A DNA stretch of 64,000 bases from Areca catechu (Eukaryota > Streptophyta > Magnoliopsida > Arecales > Arecaceae), in assembly GCA_021397845.1 (NCBI GenBank), contig JAHSVC010000031.1, positions 5,535,996-5,599,995 of the forward strand, given 5' to 3'. Under the pieces are notes generated by a model, which searched no databases, had not been told where the DNA came from, and saw only the letters and a list, made by a program, of their open reading frames with translations. The translations under genes were made by a program, and so were the position numbers. Shown here in pieces: positions 44,594 through 55,381 of this stretch; the first letter of the stretch is position 1; the number at the start of each line of letters is the position of its first letter.

Positions 44594-46801
44594 ATGAGTC
44601 TCTCCGACAGTGAGAACCACCGCCAGGGTCCCCCTGATGGGGCGGGGCCATCTCAACCGAGGTGTCCTTCCTTGGATAGTGAGGAGGAGGAAGTTCTAGT
44701 CATGTTTCGTAGGGGTCCCCGCCGAACTGGGATCATCATTGGTACTCCTATAGTTCCCCCTCCACCTGCTCCTTCTGTTAGGGTGCCTGGCAGTCCGACC
44801 AGCATCACTTCGGTGATGATCAGCAAGGATCTCCTCCATGTCTATAGGTCGTTCAGGGTTCCTGACTCCATTCGACTCTCTATCCCCGGACTGGAGGAAC
44901 AGGTCTCTTCTAGTGGCCCGGGCCGTATAGCTTTATACGAAGACTTATTTCTCGAAGGTCTTCGTCTCCCTTTCCATATCTTTTTCTTTTTTTTTCTAGG
45001 TCACTATCACCTGGTTCTGCTCAGCTTATCCCTAATGCAATCTGGACCATTTTCTGTTTCATCATTCTTTACAACTTCAATGAGATCATTGCCCATTTCT
45101 CCCTCTTCAGGGCCTTGTTTATCTTGAAGCATCACCCGATCGATAGCGGGTGGTGGTTTGTGTCCCCCCGAAAGAGGGGCCTCAAGTTTGATCTACCCAC
45201 TTCCATCGATGGATGGAAGAGTAGATTTTTGTTTGCCTCGAACGAGAGGGTGGATTGGGTCTGGAGTGACCTGGACACCTCCCCCAATCGACAATCTACA
45301 GTCAAGCTAGCTGATAAGGAGATATTTGACTAGCTCATCCACTCCGAGGTTCCAGCCCTTCAAGATTTTCTGACTGAGCAGAATCTTGTCGATGCTGGAG
45401 TCAGCCAGGCCTAGCCCCATGGTAAGGCTTGATGTAGGGCCCTTTTTCTTCTTCAGCAATGGACCTAGCTCTGAGGTGTGGCTGACCAACTTGCTTTATC
45501 TCGCAGACATGAGGTTCAGCTTCAAAGAGCTTTTAAGGATGTCCAGGAAGAGGGCCCCAACTACGGGGCTAGAAGGAGAGCCCGTGAAGAACCAGAGAGG
45601 GGGAGGCCGGCTGCCACGCCGGCTACTCCTGAGTCAGGGGCCCAAGGCCTGGAGGGGGCCTCGCCATCAACTCTGGCGGCCCCCTCAAGCACTGCAATTC
45701 CACCTTAGCCGTAGGTGGAGGAGGTGGCGGCACCTACCACCACCGAAAGGTTGACTCCACCACCTAGAGCCGAGGCCACCGGCAGTCACTCGATTGGTGC
45801 TGCGCCATCGATGGCAACCCAATTGGATGCCTCCCAACTGCCTGCCATCGTGTGAGATGGTCAAGAAGCTCACCATCATCCTCGCTCGAGACACTGGAAT
45901 AACCCAAGATTGGATGTTGGCAGAGGGGATCCTTAATTCCCTTGTCCAGTAGATAGACCAGCAGGGCAGGGTCGAGAGGCCACCGGTAGAGGTTGCCACC
46001 GAGTTGTTTCCCCAGTTGATGTCGGTGAGTGGATTCTCGGCCTGCTTTCCTTTCCCCTCGCTTCAGTGAGAGGTGTTGACTGTCATTTTTGGTGCAGGTG
46101 GCGACCAATGTCCACCCCTGCGGGACTCTTGTCGAGCATTGCTGAGGCCTGAGGAATGCCTCCATCGAGAGAAGGACGAGGCCCAGAACTTGACTGCCCG
46201 GGTGCAAGAACTGGAGGCTCAGCTTCTAGCACCCAGGCAAGGGCGGTGGAGCTGGGAGGGAGGTCTGCTGAACTTGGGGAGGCCCTGAAGGGTAAGGAGG
46301 GGGAGTGCTCCCTTAAGGCCGTGGTGTTGGCAACCTCCAAGTTGGAGATTTACTGCCTGGAGGGTAGGATGCAAACCCTCCAGGCGCAGCTAGAAGATGA
46401 GGCTGTGCGGCGGTGGAGAAGGCCATGGCAACCATTGCACTAATGAAGATGGCCAAGAAAGAAGCCGTTGAGGCCATCCCCAAGTTCATGGCATCTCAGG
46501 CCTTCAAGGATGAGGTCGTCGAAGCTGTGCTGGACTCTACCATCAAGGGTTCAGAGACTTCAAAGGCAAGGCCTTCTGCTTCTACGGGCTAAAGGGACTG
46601 GACGAGATCCGGCCTTCACTTCCATTCCCTAGGCAGTCGAGTATGGTCGCTGCCAAGATGGAGTTCGAGTTGGAGGCAGAGGCAACCGAAGTCGAGGCTG
46701 AGCCTAGGGTTGGGGATGGAGTTAGGCCCGAATTCGCTCAGGATGCCCCTCCTCCAATCGAAGTCACTCGCCATCCAGGAAAGGAGCCAGTGGTAGAATA
46801 G
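44594..46801 (+). pseudogene. Antisense gene of Tat element 2 (Transposase_28-like domain plus coiled coil), three exons, decayed
   Basis: Counterpart of the gene at 12916-15394, opposite to this element's gag-pol. ATG 44594 begins a Ser/Pro-rich leader. The conserved domain follows, with VSSSGPGRIALYEDLF (near 44908), a frameshift at the T-run near 44985, LKHHPIDSGWW (near 45123) and WVWSDLD (near 45256). Exon 1 ends at 45421. Intron 1 is 45422-45506 (GTAAGG...TCGCAG, 85 bp, phase 1). Exon 2 is 45507-46024, 518 bp, the length that phase 1 to phase 0 requires. Intron 2 is 46025-46097 (GTGAGT...GTGCAG, 73 bp). Exon 3 encodes an Ala/Glu/Lys-rich coil and ends at TAG 46799-46801. Stops at 45331 and 45412 and several frameshifts show decay. 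Role unknown. Confidence 0.75.
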
Positions 46802-47339
46802 GCCTTTCATTCTTCGTCTTTCTTTCACCACTTTTGTACTTAGAATTTTTGGAATGTCTCCTGGCTTGTCGGGAGCCTTCATTGGTTGTAAAAAAAAAAC
46901 TTTAGCAATGCAAATATTTTCCTTTCATGATTGCTATCTCTATCTCTTATTCTTGCTTTATTTCTCTTTTCTTTTTTTTTGGGTTCTCCCAGAATATTCT
47001 TCAAAATGTATGAGCGAAAGAGCCATCTCGACCCACAAACTTAGTGTGGTCTTTCCTTTTTCCTTCAACTTCTACGTACGTGCCTCCCTCCAGCTTTAGT
47101 TATTTTGGATTGGCTTCGAGGCCTTAGGATTAGCATGAGGATCTCTTAAGGTTATTCTACTCCCCTTCTTCTAGCCTTGAGATCATGTAGGTCTTGATGT
47201 AGGCCTTCTGAATCTTTCTCACCTTGCCAAGTTTTGAGTCAGGCGATAGATGGAAAGATTTTTGGGACTTCCCGGTTTTAGGGTGCCGAACTAAGTCAAG
47301 CGATAGATGGTGGGATTTTTAGGGCCTCTCAGTAGACAT

Positions 47340-47945
47340 CTCCAGACCGTGAGTATGGTGGCAAATGCGGGGCTTCGTGAGTTTTCTGGCTTGAGGGTGC
47401 CGAACTATGACTCAAGCAATAGATGGCAAGATTTCTGGGTCCTCCCAGCAGACAACTCTGGACTATGAGTATGGCAGTAGATACGAGGCTTCGTAAGTTT
47501 CCTGGCTTGAAAGTGCGGGGCTTCATAAGTTTCCTAGCTTAAAAGTGCGGGGCTTCGTAAGTTTTTTAGCTTAAAGGTGCAGGGCTTCGTAAGTTTTCTA
47601 GCTTAAAGGTGTGGGGCTTCGTAAGTTTTCCAGTTCGAAAGTGCGAGGCTTCATAAGTTTCCTGGCTTAAAAGTAAGGGGCTTCGTAAGTTTCCTGGCTT
47701 GAAAGTACGAGGCTTCGTAAGTTTTTCCTTCGTAAGTTTCCTGGCTTGAAAGTACGAGGCTTCATAAGTTTTTCTAGCTTGAATGTGTGGGGCCTCGTAA
47801 GTTTTCTGGCTTGAAGGTATAGGTTTTTATTAGTTTCTCGGCTTGAAGGTACGGGGCTTCGTAAGTTTCCTGGCTTGAAAGTATGGGACTTTGTAAGTTT
47901 TCTGGCTTGAAGGTACGAGACTTTGTAAGTTTCTCGGCTTAGTCC
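47340..47945 (-). repeat. 32-bp tandem array between the antisense gene and integrase
   Basis: The unit GGGGCTTCGTAAGTTT...GCTTGAAAGTGC repeats with starts at 47489, 47521, 47553, 47585 and 47617, an exact 32-bp step, for about 17 copies in all. It sits in the same slot as the 93-bp array of Tat element 1 but has unrelated sequence. Since 32 is not a multiple of 3, it cannot be a coding repeat. Confidence 0.9.
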
Positions 47946-48059
47946 ATCAAACTTGTAGTCGGACGGATACATTCCTACACAGGCAAAAGACAAAGTTACA
48001 CCAGTAAGGAACTTTAATGATTAAGAAGTCTTACATCACTGCTAGTATATTCTCAGGTT

Positions 48060-49614
48060 GCTTGCATTTTAGGTTAGTGTGAATCGGGCACTATCGAGTC
48101 TGGTAAGGCAGTACGCTCCTCCTGGTAGGGCCTTGACCACCTTGAAGGGTCCCTTCCAATTTGGGGAGAGCTTCCTGCATTCCCCTGGTCGGGATGCTTC
48201 CATCCACTTGAGAACAAGGTCGCCTGGGAGGAACACCTTAGGCCTCCGCGGGTGTTGTAGTAGCACGCCACCCTGCTGGTAGGCTACCATCCAGAGTCGA
48301 GCCTTGTCTCTCATCTTATCTAGTATATCTAGGTTGAGGAGGAGACGGGCTAGATTGGTAGCTTCATCATACTGCTCTATCCGTAGCATGGATATTCCAA
48401 GCTCTACCGGGATCATGGCTTCGGTGCTGAAGACGAGGTTAAAAGGCATCTCACTGGTAGCCGTGTGGGGAGTAGTATGGTAGGCCCACAACATGCTGGG
48501 CATTCTTCAGCCCACTGACCCTTGGCTTCATCCAGCCTCATGCGGAGCCCTTGCAGGATAGTTCAGTTAGTCACCTTGGCCTCCTAGTTGGTCTGAGGGT
48601 GAGCTACCGAAGTGAAATGATGGTAGATGCCAAGGTCAGCGTAGAACTCCTCAAAGGCCTGGTTGTCGAACTACCTCCCATTATATCGACTTCTAGAAGA
48701 AGGACCTGACCTTCGTCTTTGTTATTCAGGCTAAGGGTTCAACCTCGACCTACTTGGTGAAATAGTCGATGGCTACAATCAAAAATTTTTGTTGACCAGA
48801 CATGGTAGGGAAGGGACCTAAGATGTCCATTCCCCACTAGGCAAGCCCATAACACGCTGGGCAATTTTTTGGCCCACTGACCCTTGGCTTCATCTAGCCT
48901 CGTACGAAGCCCTTGCAGGATGGTTTAGTTAGTCACCTCGGCCTTCCCGTTGGTCTAAGGGTGAGCTACTGAAGTGAAATGATGGCGGATGCCAAGGTCG
49001 GTGCAGAACTCCTTGAAGGCCTGGTTGTCGAATTGCCTCCCGTTATCAGTGATGATAGTATACAAGAGGTCAAACCTGTGGATCATCGACTTCCAGAAGA
49101 AGGACCTGACCTTCGCCTCTGTTATTTTGGCTAGGGGTTTGGCCTCGATCCACTTGGTGAAGTAGTCGATGGCCAAAATCAAAAACTTTCATTGAGGTAA
49201 GGAAGGGACCTAAGATGTCCATTCTGCACTGGGCGAACGACCACAGGGCTGATAGCTAGGAGAGCGGAGCCACCGGTGCCATTGGATATGGGCATGACGT
49301 TGGCAACAGTCACACCTCTTCACGAATTCAGCAGCATCTTCTCGTATAGTCTCCCAGAAGTATCATTGCTGGATTGCCTTGTAAGCCAAGGTCCTAACCC
49401 CCACATGGTAACCGTAGATGCCTTCATATATTTCTTGGAGCACATAGGCAGCTTTTGAGGGCTTCAAACATTTCAGCAGGGGGTAGGAGTAGGACCTCCG
49501 ATACAAATGTCCATCCATCATCACGTAACGCACAACCTTCTTCTTGAGGAGGCCGGCTTCCTTTCGATGATCGGGTAGGGTGCCTGTGGTGATGTACTTG
49601 ATGTAGGGGTCCAT
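48060..49614 (-). pseudogene. Integrase of Tat element 2, with internal duplication
   Basis: The finger region is at 49363-49614 (starts near MDPYIKYITTGTLPD on the minus strand). The core is at about 48955-49240, with IDYFTKWIEAKPL and ITDNGRQFD giving two catalytic Asp. The C-terminal part is at 48069-48503 with SEMPFNLVFSTEA and LPGDLVLKWMEAS. Between core and C-terminal part a second, mutated copy of the core segment is inserted in tandem. The frame is broken there, so the enzyme cannot work. Confidence 0.85.
48491..49253 (-). repeat. ~361-bp tandem duplication inside integrase
   Basis: GCTGGGCA...CCCACTGACCCTTGGCTTCATC at 48495-48533 recurs at 48856-48894, and similarity continues through TGGTGAAGTAGTCGATGG (near 48757 and 49156). 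The left copy lacks about 40 bp near 48685 that the right copy keeps (TCAGTGATGATAGTATAC). Confidence 0.85.
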
Positions 49615-50110
49615 CCAGCTAGCTTCAGTGGTTACTTACTAGACTTCGACTATGGCCTCATAGTTGGGAAACTCGAGATACTTGACAAAGGTATGCCCTA
49701 GCAATGACTCTGGTAGGGTGGCCAGACTAGAGAGGATGTCGGGCTGGGAGTTCTTCGCCCGTGTGATATGGAAGATGCCAAAGTGCTGGAGGTTCATTGT
49801 GTACGAGTGCACCTTGTCCAGGTATTTCACTGTCATGGGATCCTAAGCCTCGTACTCACCAGAGACTTGTCCCACCACTAGTTAAAAGTCATTGAAGACC
49901 TTCAGCCTCTTAACACCCAGTCACGAGACACTTTTAGCCCCGTGAGGAGTGCCTCATATTCAGCTTAGTTGTTTGTCACCTTAAATAGGAACCATAATGC
50001 ATACTCCATGATGACCCCATCGGGGTTGGCCAGAATGAGGCTAGCCCCGCTTCCTCTGGCATTGGATTCACTGTCGACATGAAGGATCCACGTCATCGCT
50101 TCTAGTGTTG
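49615..50110 (-). pseudogene. Archaeal-type second RNase H of Tat element 2
   Basis: Reading on the minus strand, WILHVDSESNARGSG opens the domain (near 50093, first Asp). AEYEALL follows a TAA where Gln stood (near 49966), and RAKNSQPDIL (near 49760) gives the terminal Asp. It is adjacent to integrase as in Tat element 1. Several stops. Confidence 0.78.
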
Positions 50111-50299
50111 GGTCCGGTTTGGGCTCGGCTTGCCAATCTTCTAACCTCGGGTCTTTTTCATCTACCTATGTGCATTCCACCTGGAAATCTGCAAGGACCT
50201 GGGCTTTATATGCTGGTCGCAGGTGATAAGGATGTCGAACTCATTGAGCTTCATCGCTTACTTGGCCAGGCACCCCGAAGTGTTAGGATAACTTAGGAT

Positions 50300-50812
50300 A
50301 GCCCTTAGGGGCTGGTCAATGAGAACAGCAATGGGTGCACTTGGAAGTAGGACCTAAGATACTGCGTAGACATTATCAGTGCAAAAATGATCTTTTTGGA
50401 TTGAGTGTACCTGGTTTTTTCATCATGGAGCAGCTTGCTGGTGTAGTAGACTGGCCGTTGGGAGCCATCGTTGTCGATACGAACTAGCACGGAGCTGACC
50501 GCCATGAGTGAAATTGCTAGGTATAGGAGAAGCTTTTCTCCGGGCTCCGGCTTGTACAGCAGCGATGGAGAGGCGAGGAGCTTCTTTAGCCCCTCGAACA
50601 CCTCCCGACACTCTTCCATCCAGGTGAAGTTATTCATCTTTGGTAGCCCCTTAAAGAATGGCTAGCAGCACTTGGTGGAGTATGAGATGAAGCGACTTAA
50701 TGCCTCAATGCACCTGGTCAAGCGCTGGATCTCCTTCTTGGAAGCAGGATGCCTCATATTGGTGATCGCCTAGATCTTCTCAGGGTTGGCCTCTATTCCC
50801 CTTTGGGTGACC
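50300..50812 (-). pseudogene. End of RT and first RNase H of Tat element 2
   Basis: On the minus strand, MVTQRGIEANPEKI (near 50812) continues the RT thumb after the inserted solo LTR. MNNFTWMEECREVFEGLKK (50637 leftward) and RPVYYTSKLLHDEK (near 50460) then define the RNase H. It is open for 110 codons before a stop near 50305. Confidence 0.8.
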
Positions 50813-50817
50813 ATGAA

Positions 50818-52343
50818 TGATGGGGGACTAACTAGATGCGAAGATGAAGATGATGCAAGTGATTTGTTGGTTTTGTGATTTTTAGGTTTTAAGATTTTTT
50901 TAGGATTTCCGAGAACAAGTAAGAGTAGATCTAGGATTCCATACTAATCAAGAACTTCAGGCAAGCAAGTAAGTCCCCAAGCAAGGATAAAAAGAGGACC
51001 CCGGGATTGAGAAACCTTGAAAGACTTAGCTCTCAGATCAATACCTACTTAGGAGTCAGGGAGGCAAACCTCAAAGATCTGAAGCACCTGATGCCGAGAT
51101 CACTTGCTCTCACGGATGCGGCCTGGATGATCAAGCCTTCAACCCCGCGGATGCGCTGGCTTTCGGTCTGAAGGTCATGAAGGCAAGGAAGATCGGCTCC
51201 GTGTCGTGGCACCAGGAGGACCCGTGACCATTCAAAAGAAGAGTTAGGTTTCAATCAAAAAAGAAGGCAATAGAAGAAGGAAAGAGGGTTGATGTGGTGA
51301 TGGCGGAGTTCTTTTTGCTAGGCGCCCGATTGGATGATCCCAATGGACTCTGACTCAAAGTAGGAGGATGGAGTTGCGAAAGAGATGGTAACTTGAGGCT
51401 TCACACCTTTCGACACTTGAAGGAGAAGGTGCTCCCTCACGGAGATCGATGTTCCTAGTGAACGAAGGCAACTAAAGAGTAATTTTCTCTCAAAAGAAAC
51501 TTGTATTTTTCATTCATTATCAATTAGCTTTACAAAGGAGGGGTAAGGTCCTTTTTATAGGCACCTTAGGACCCAATTTAAATTTCAAATGAAAAGTACA
51601 AATCTTCTCTTGATGGGGTGCCAAAAAATTCAAAAATTCCTCCTTCTTGGCCGACCATGAATGTGGCTTTGATGTGAGGCTTGGAGCAAGGCTTGTGTCC
51701 TCCTCCTTTCCTTGGTTGTGCTTCCACCTTTGGTACAAGGCATGATATGGGGAGTGGGAAGTGGAGGCGCCCATGGATCTTGCTATTCCTTCCAAAGTTG
51801 TTCAAGTAGTTTGGAAAGAAAGCTTGATAGGAGGCTTGAAACAAGGGATTTGAATTCTCCAAACTTTAACTCCCTTTTACCTTCCTTGGCCAGCCACCCA
51901 TATTTGGAAAATAGCTTGATAGGGGGGAGGAAAAAAGGGAGTGTATCAAGTGATGTGTCCCCCCCTTTTGGCATCCAAAATCTGAATTGTGTGCCGCCCA
52001 CATGGCATGGTGAAGTGGCACCATGTAGGATGAAGAGGTGGTCCCCTGAGTTGAGTGGCTTCCTTCATGGCTTGGCTCAAAAAGTGACTAGACTTCATGA
52101 CCAATCATGCTTCAAACAGACTCAGACTGGACTCATTACGGGATTGGACTCAGTATAGGACTCGACTTGATCCACTTGGTCAAAATACAGGACTAGACAT
52201 AGACACTTGAGACTCAATTCAAAGCTAAAGAAAATTACATGGTTTAGGTTTGAAGCCTTATTACAAGACCAGAAAAGTTGGAACCTTAATTGGACATTCA
52301 CAGAGGGTTGAGGAGCCTCTGTCGGATTTTGGTGCCCACACCA
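50818..52343. mobile_element. Solo LTR inserted in RT of Tat element 2
   Basis: It begins TGATGG and ends GTGCCCACACCA. The perfect 5-bp duplication ATGAA is at 50813-50817 and 52344-52348, and RT codons continue on both sides. No primer site, polypurine tract or second repeat is visible inside, so it looks like a solo LTR of 1526 bp. The end closely resembles the GTGCCCGCACCA end of the insertion at 6004-6890, which suggests a related family. Confidence 0.85.
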
Positions 52344-52348
52344 ATGAA

Positions 52349-53110
52349 CCCAGGAACTTTTCCATCGCAATGCCAAACATGCACTTGGCAAGATTCAGTT
52401 TCATCTAGTAGAGGTAGAGGTTATCGAAAGCCTCCGCTAGGTTGGTGATATGATCTGACTATGGGCCACTCAGGACAAGCATATCGTCCACGTAGCCTGC
52501 ATGTTGCGGCCGATCTTGTCTTTGAAGACCTTGCTGACTATATGCTGGTACGTGGTTCTTGCATTCTTAAGGCTGAATGGCATCATCCTATAATAATACA
52601 TACCCCTGTCGGTCATAAATGTTGTGTGTTCCTTATCCTCTGGATGCATGCGGATTTGATTGTATCCAGAGAATGCATCCATGAAGCTGAGAACCTATGA
52701 CCCAAGATCGCATCCACCTGTTGGTCAATCTTGGATAATGAAAAACTATCCTTTGGGTAGGCCTGGTTGAAGTGGGTGTAGTCACACAGATTCTCCACTT
52801 TTCAAAGGCTTTCTTGACCATCATCACGTTGGCAAGCCATGCAGGATACCGGACCTCGCGGATGAAGCTTGTTGTGAAAAGCTTCTTGACTTCTTCATTG
52901 ATTGCCTTCTGTCACTCTAGGGTGAAGCTTCTCTTCTTTTGCTGGACTGGGTGACAGTTGGGATCAACATTTAGCTTGTGGGTGATCACCTTTGGAGGGA
53001 TGCTAGGCATGTCGGTGGTAGTCCATGCAAAGACATCTGCATTAGCCCACAAGAAGCTGAGCAGGTGGGATCTCTCCTCTTCAGACAGCAAGGCTCCCAC
53101 CTATACCGTC
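52349..53110 (-). pseudogene. Reverse transcriptase (main part) of Tat element 2
   Basis: On the minus strand, QQKKRSFTLE (near 52920), MDAFSGYNQIRMHPEDKEH (from 52682), MMPFSLKN (near 52590) and codons for YVDD (52483-52494) are all present. A one-base frameshift just before YVDD puts the catalytic box out of frame. The solo LTR then cuts the domain at 52343. Confidence 0.85.
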
Positions 53111-53279
53111 CTTAAGGGATCCTCCCCCAAGGGGAAGGGTAACAAGGGCTCAATTGGTCTGCCCTTGGGGTCCGACTCCGTCAAATTTAGCTAGTCGAGG
53201 ACCGGGCTTGGATTGGCCCCTCGGGGCCCTGGAACAGTTTGCAGGCAGTGCTGGACTTGCTGGCATGACCCTCTCATCT

Positions 53280-53600
53280 TCCCTGTCCCCTAAGGGGTTG
53301 GGAACTGAATGAGGAGATGCTTTGTGGAGATGGTGGCGTCGAGCAGGTTAAGTCTGGGATGCCCCAAGATCGTGTTGTAAGGTGAAGGAAGCCTTACGAT
53401 GGTAAATATCATCAGCACTATGATTGCCGAGGTGGAGTCCCAGTAGTTATTGGGAGCATAATCTCTCCCTCTACTCCAACTAAATCTCTCATGAATCCCA
53501 CTAAGGGCATGAACACCAGCTTTATCTAGTCAGCAGACAGGTTCATCCTTACAAAAGCATCTAAAAAGGGATATCTGCAGAGCTTCCACTATCAACCATG
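53280..53600 (-). pseudogene. Aspartic protease of Tat element 2
   Basis: On the minus strand the active-site codons VDSGSS lie at about 53580-53597, followed by MNLSAD and GTPPRQS segments matching Tat element 1. Multiple stops follow. The active site here is DSG, against DNG in Tat element 1. Confidence 0.75.
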
Positions 53601-55312
53601 ATTTTTTTTTACAAGATGTTTCGTTATCATCATTTCCATGATGACAGCATCATTATTTGGGTTATCCACCCCAACTGACCCCTCTCTCGTGTAGGGGAGT
53701 TTATCATCACTCCCTTCTCTCCCACTACCCCTCTTCGGGATTCTCCCTGCCCTCCAGGATATCATCCCTACCAATTTCTCGGTGGGCCAGTTGTCGATGG
53801 CAAGCGGACAGGGCTCTTCACCCCCGATCACTAGAGGTGCTGCTTCATCCATGTATTTTTCAAGGTAGCTGTGCTTGATCAGGTCTTCTATTTTCCCCTT
53901 CAGATGGTTGCATTCTTTCGTATCATGGTCATAGTCCCGATGGAAGCAGTAGTAGCAAGACTTGTCCCACCCGACGAATGGCTTCAGTGGGAGAGGTCTG
54001 CACATAAAGCACTTACCCTTGATCTCCATCAGGATCTTCACTCTAGGGGTGAGGAGAAAAGTGAACTTCTCTTCCTTGGTGTGGTCGACTCTAGGCCTCG
54101 ACCCCGGTCACTGGATAGGTGCCATCTTTTGAGTTGAGGGAGTGGATGTCTCCCCGAGCCTCCTCTGCATGGATATACCTATGAGCCTAGAGGTGGAGCT
54201 CCAAGTAAGTCTTTGGAGGCTTCTTGTCGAGGGAGTAAAAAAAGCGGGAGGTCCGTAACCCCCTCTTCAGGGTTAGCATGGTGATCGTCTCATTGTGGTG
54301 GTAGATCTCCAGGATATCAATTTTGAACCGGGACACGTACTCCTGGAGTGATTCTCGATCCTGTTGATGGATCAAGAAGAGACTATCAGCTTCACGTGGC
54401 TCCTTCCTGCATGCATCGAAGTGCACCACAAATCTTTTCTCCAACTAGGAGAAGGAATCTACACTGTCAGACTCAAGCCTGGAGAACCAGGCTCGAGTAG
54501 CCTTCCATAAGGTGGCCAGGAAGGTGATGCAAAGGAGAGCATCAGTGGCCCCCTATATCCTTATAAGGGCATTGTAGCTTTCCAGGTGGTCCAAGGGATC
54601 GGTCGTCCCATCATAGGGATCAACCTACGGCATACGGAACCGGCTAGGGATCGGTTCCTCTTGGATCCTACAGGAGAAAGGGGTCAGGTGTCATAACTCG
54701 TGGGCTCATTGGGAGAGCGCTGAATCTCTGCAAACCAGCAAGATAGATCTACCAGCTTGCGCTCCTTCTCCTTGAGGCATCTCTCCGCCTGACGGTGGAT
54801 TGCCTCGTCTATGGATCCCTGGGTAGAAACCGTGGGGGTGAAGGATGGTCAGAGTGGAGGAACTCCTTCTTGGGTTCCTGGCCACACCGGTGCCATTGGT
54901 GTGAGTGTGGGTTGTGGTCCAAGACCAGGGGTTGGTTCCCTCGACCGGTTGGATCATGCTGCGGCTTCTTTTAGACCATTTGGTGGTCCCCCCACGAGCA
55001 GGAAGCCGCATGCAATGACCCCTCATGGAAGGACCGTAGGCTGCTACGGGGGTCGGTGGTATGGGTCGTCGGTGTCCCTAATTGCTACTGAGTTTCCATG
55101 GATTGGTGCCTCTGATGGAGCTAGCACACCACCGCAGCCTGGGCCTGGACTTGCTGGGCTAGTGCGGTGATTTGAGGGTTTGCCGGAGGTAGCGATGGTG
55201 GAGCGGGGAGTTCCCTCTCCGAGCTATGGTCACCGTGAAGAGAGGGATCTCCCACTCGACTAGCAGAGGCTTCGCGAGCCTGCGTGGTTACCATTGGATC
55301 ATGGGATTCCAT
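53592..55312 (-). pseudogene. gag: gag of Tat element 2
   Basis: Begins at ATG 55312 or the in-frame ATG 55294 (MVTTQAREAS, matching Tat element 1). The N-terminal part stops near 55121. The Retrotrans_gag-like core is at 54187-54640, with MEKRFVVHFDACR and LDKKPPKTYLELHL. The CCHC-type knuckle CYYCFHRDYDHDTKEC is at about 53912-53959, with the frame open from 54041 into the protease junction. Frameshifts and stops between segments make it inactive. Confidence 0.83.
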
Positions 55313-55366
55313 GGATCTCTCCCTTGCAATTGAGGACTTGGTATCAAACCATCTTCTCCTCCCTTA

Positions 55367-55381
55367 CCTGGTGCACCAATC
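55367..55381 (-). other. Probable primer-binding site of Tat element 2
   Basis: On the minus strand GATTGGTGCACCAGG follows the 5' LTR end directly. It is similar to GATTAGCACACCAGG in Tat element 1. Confidence 0.55.

Noticed and set aside
47340..47945. 32-bp direct repeats that resemble CRISPR repeat length
   Set aside because: There is no spacer sequence between units; it is a plain tandem array within a retrotransposon.
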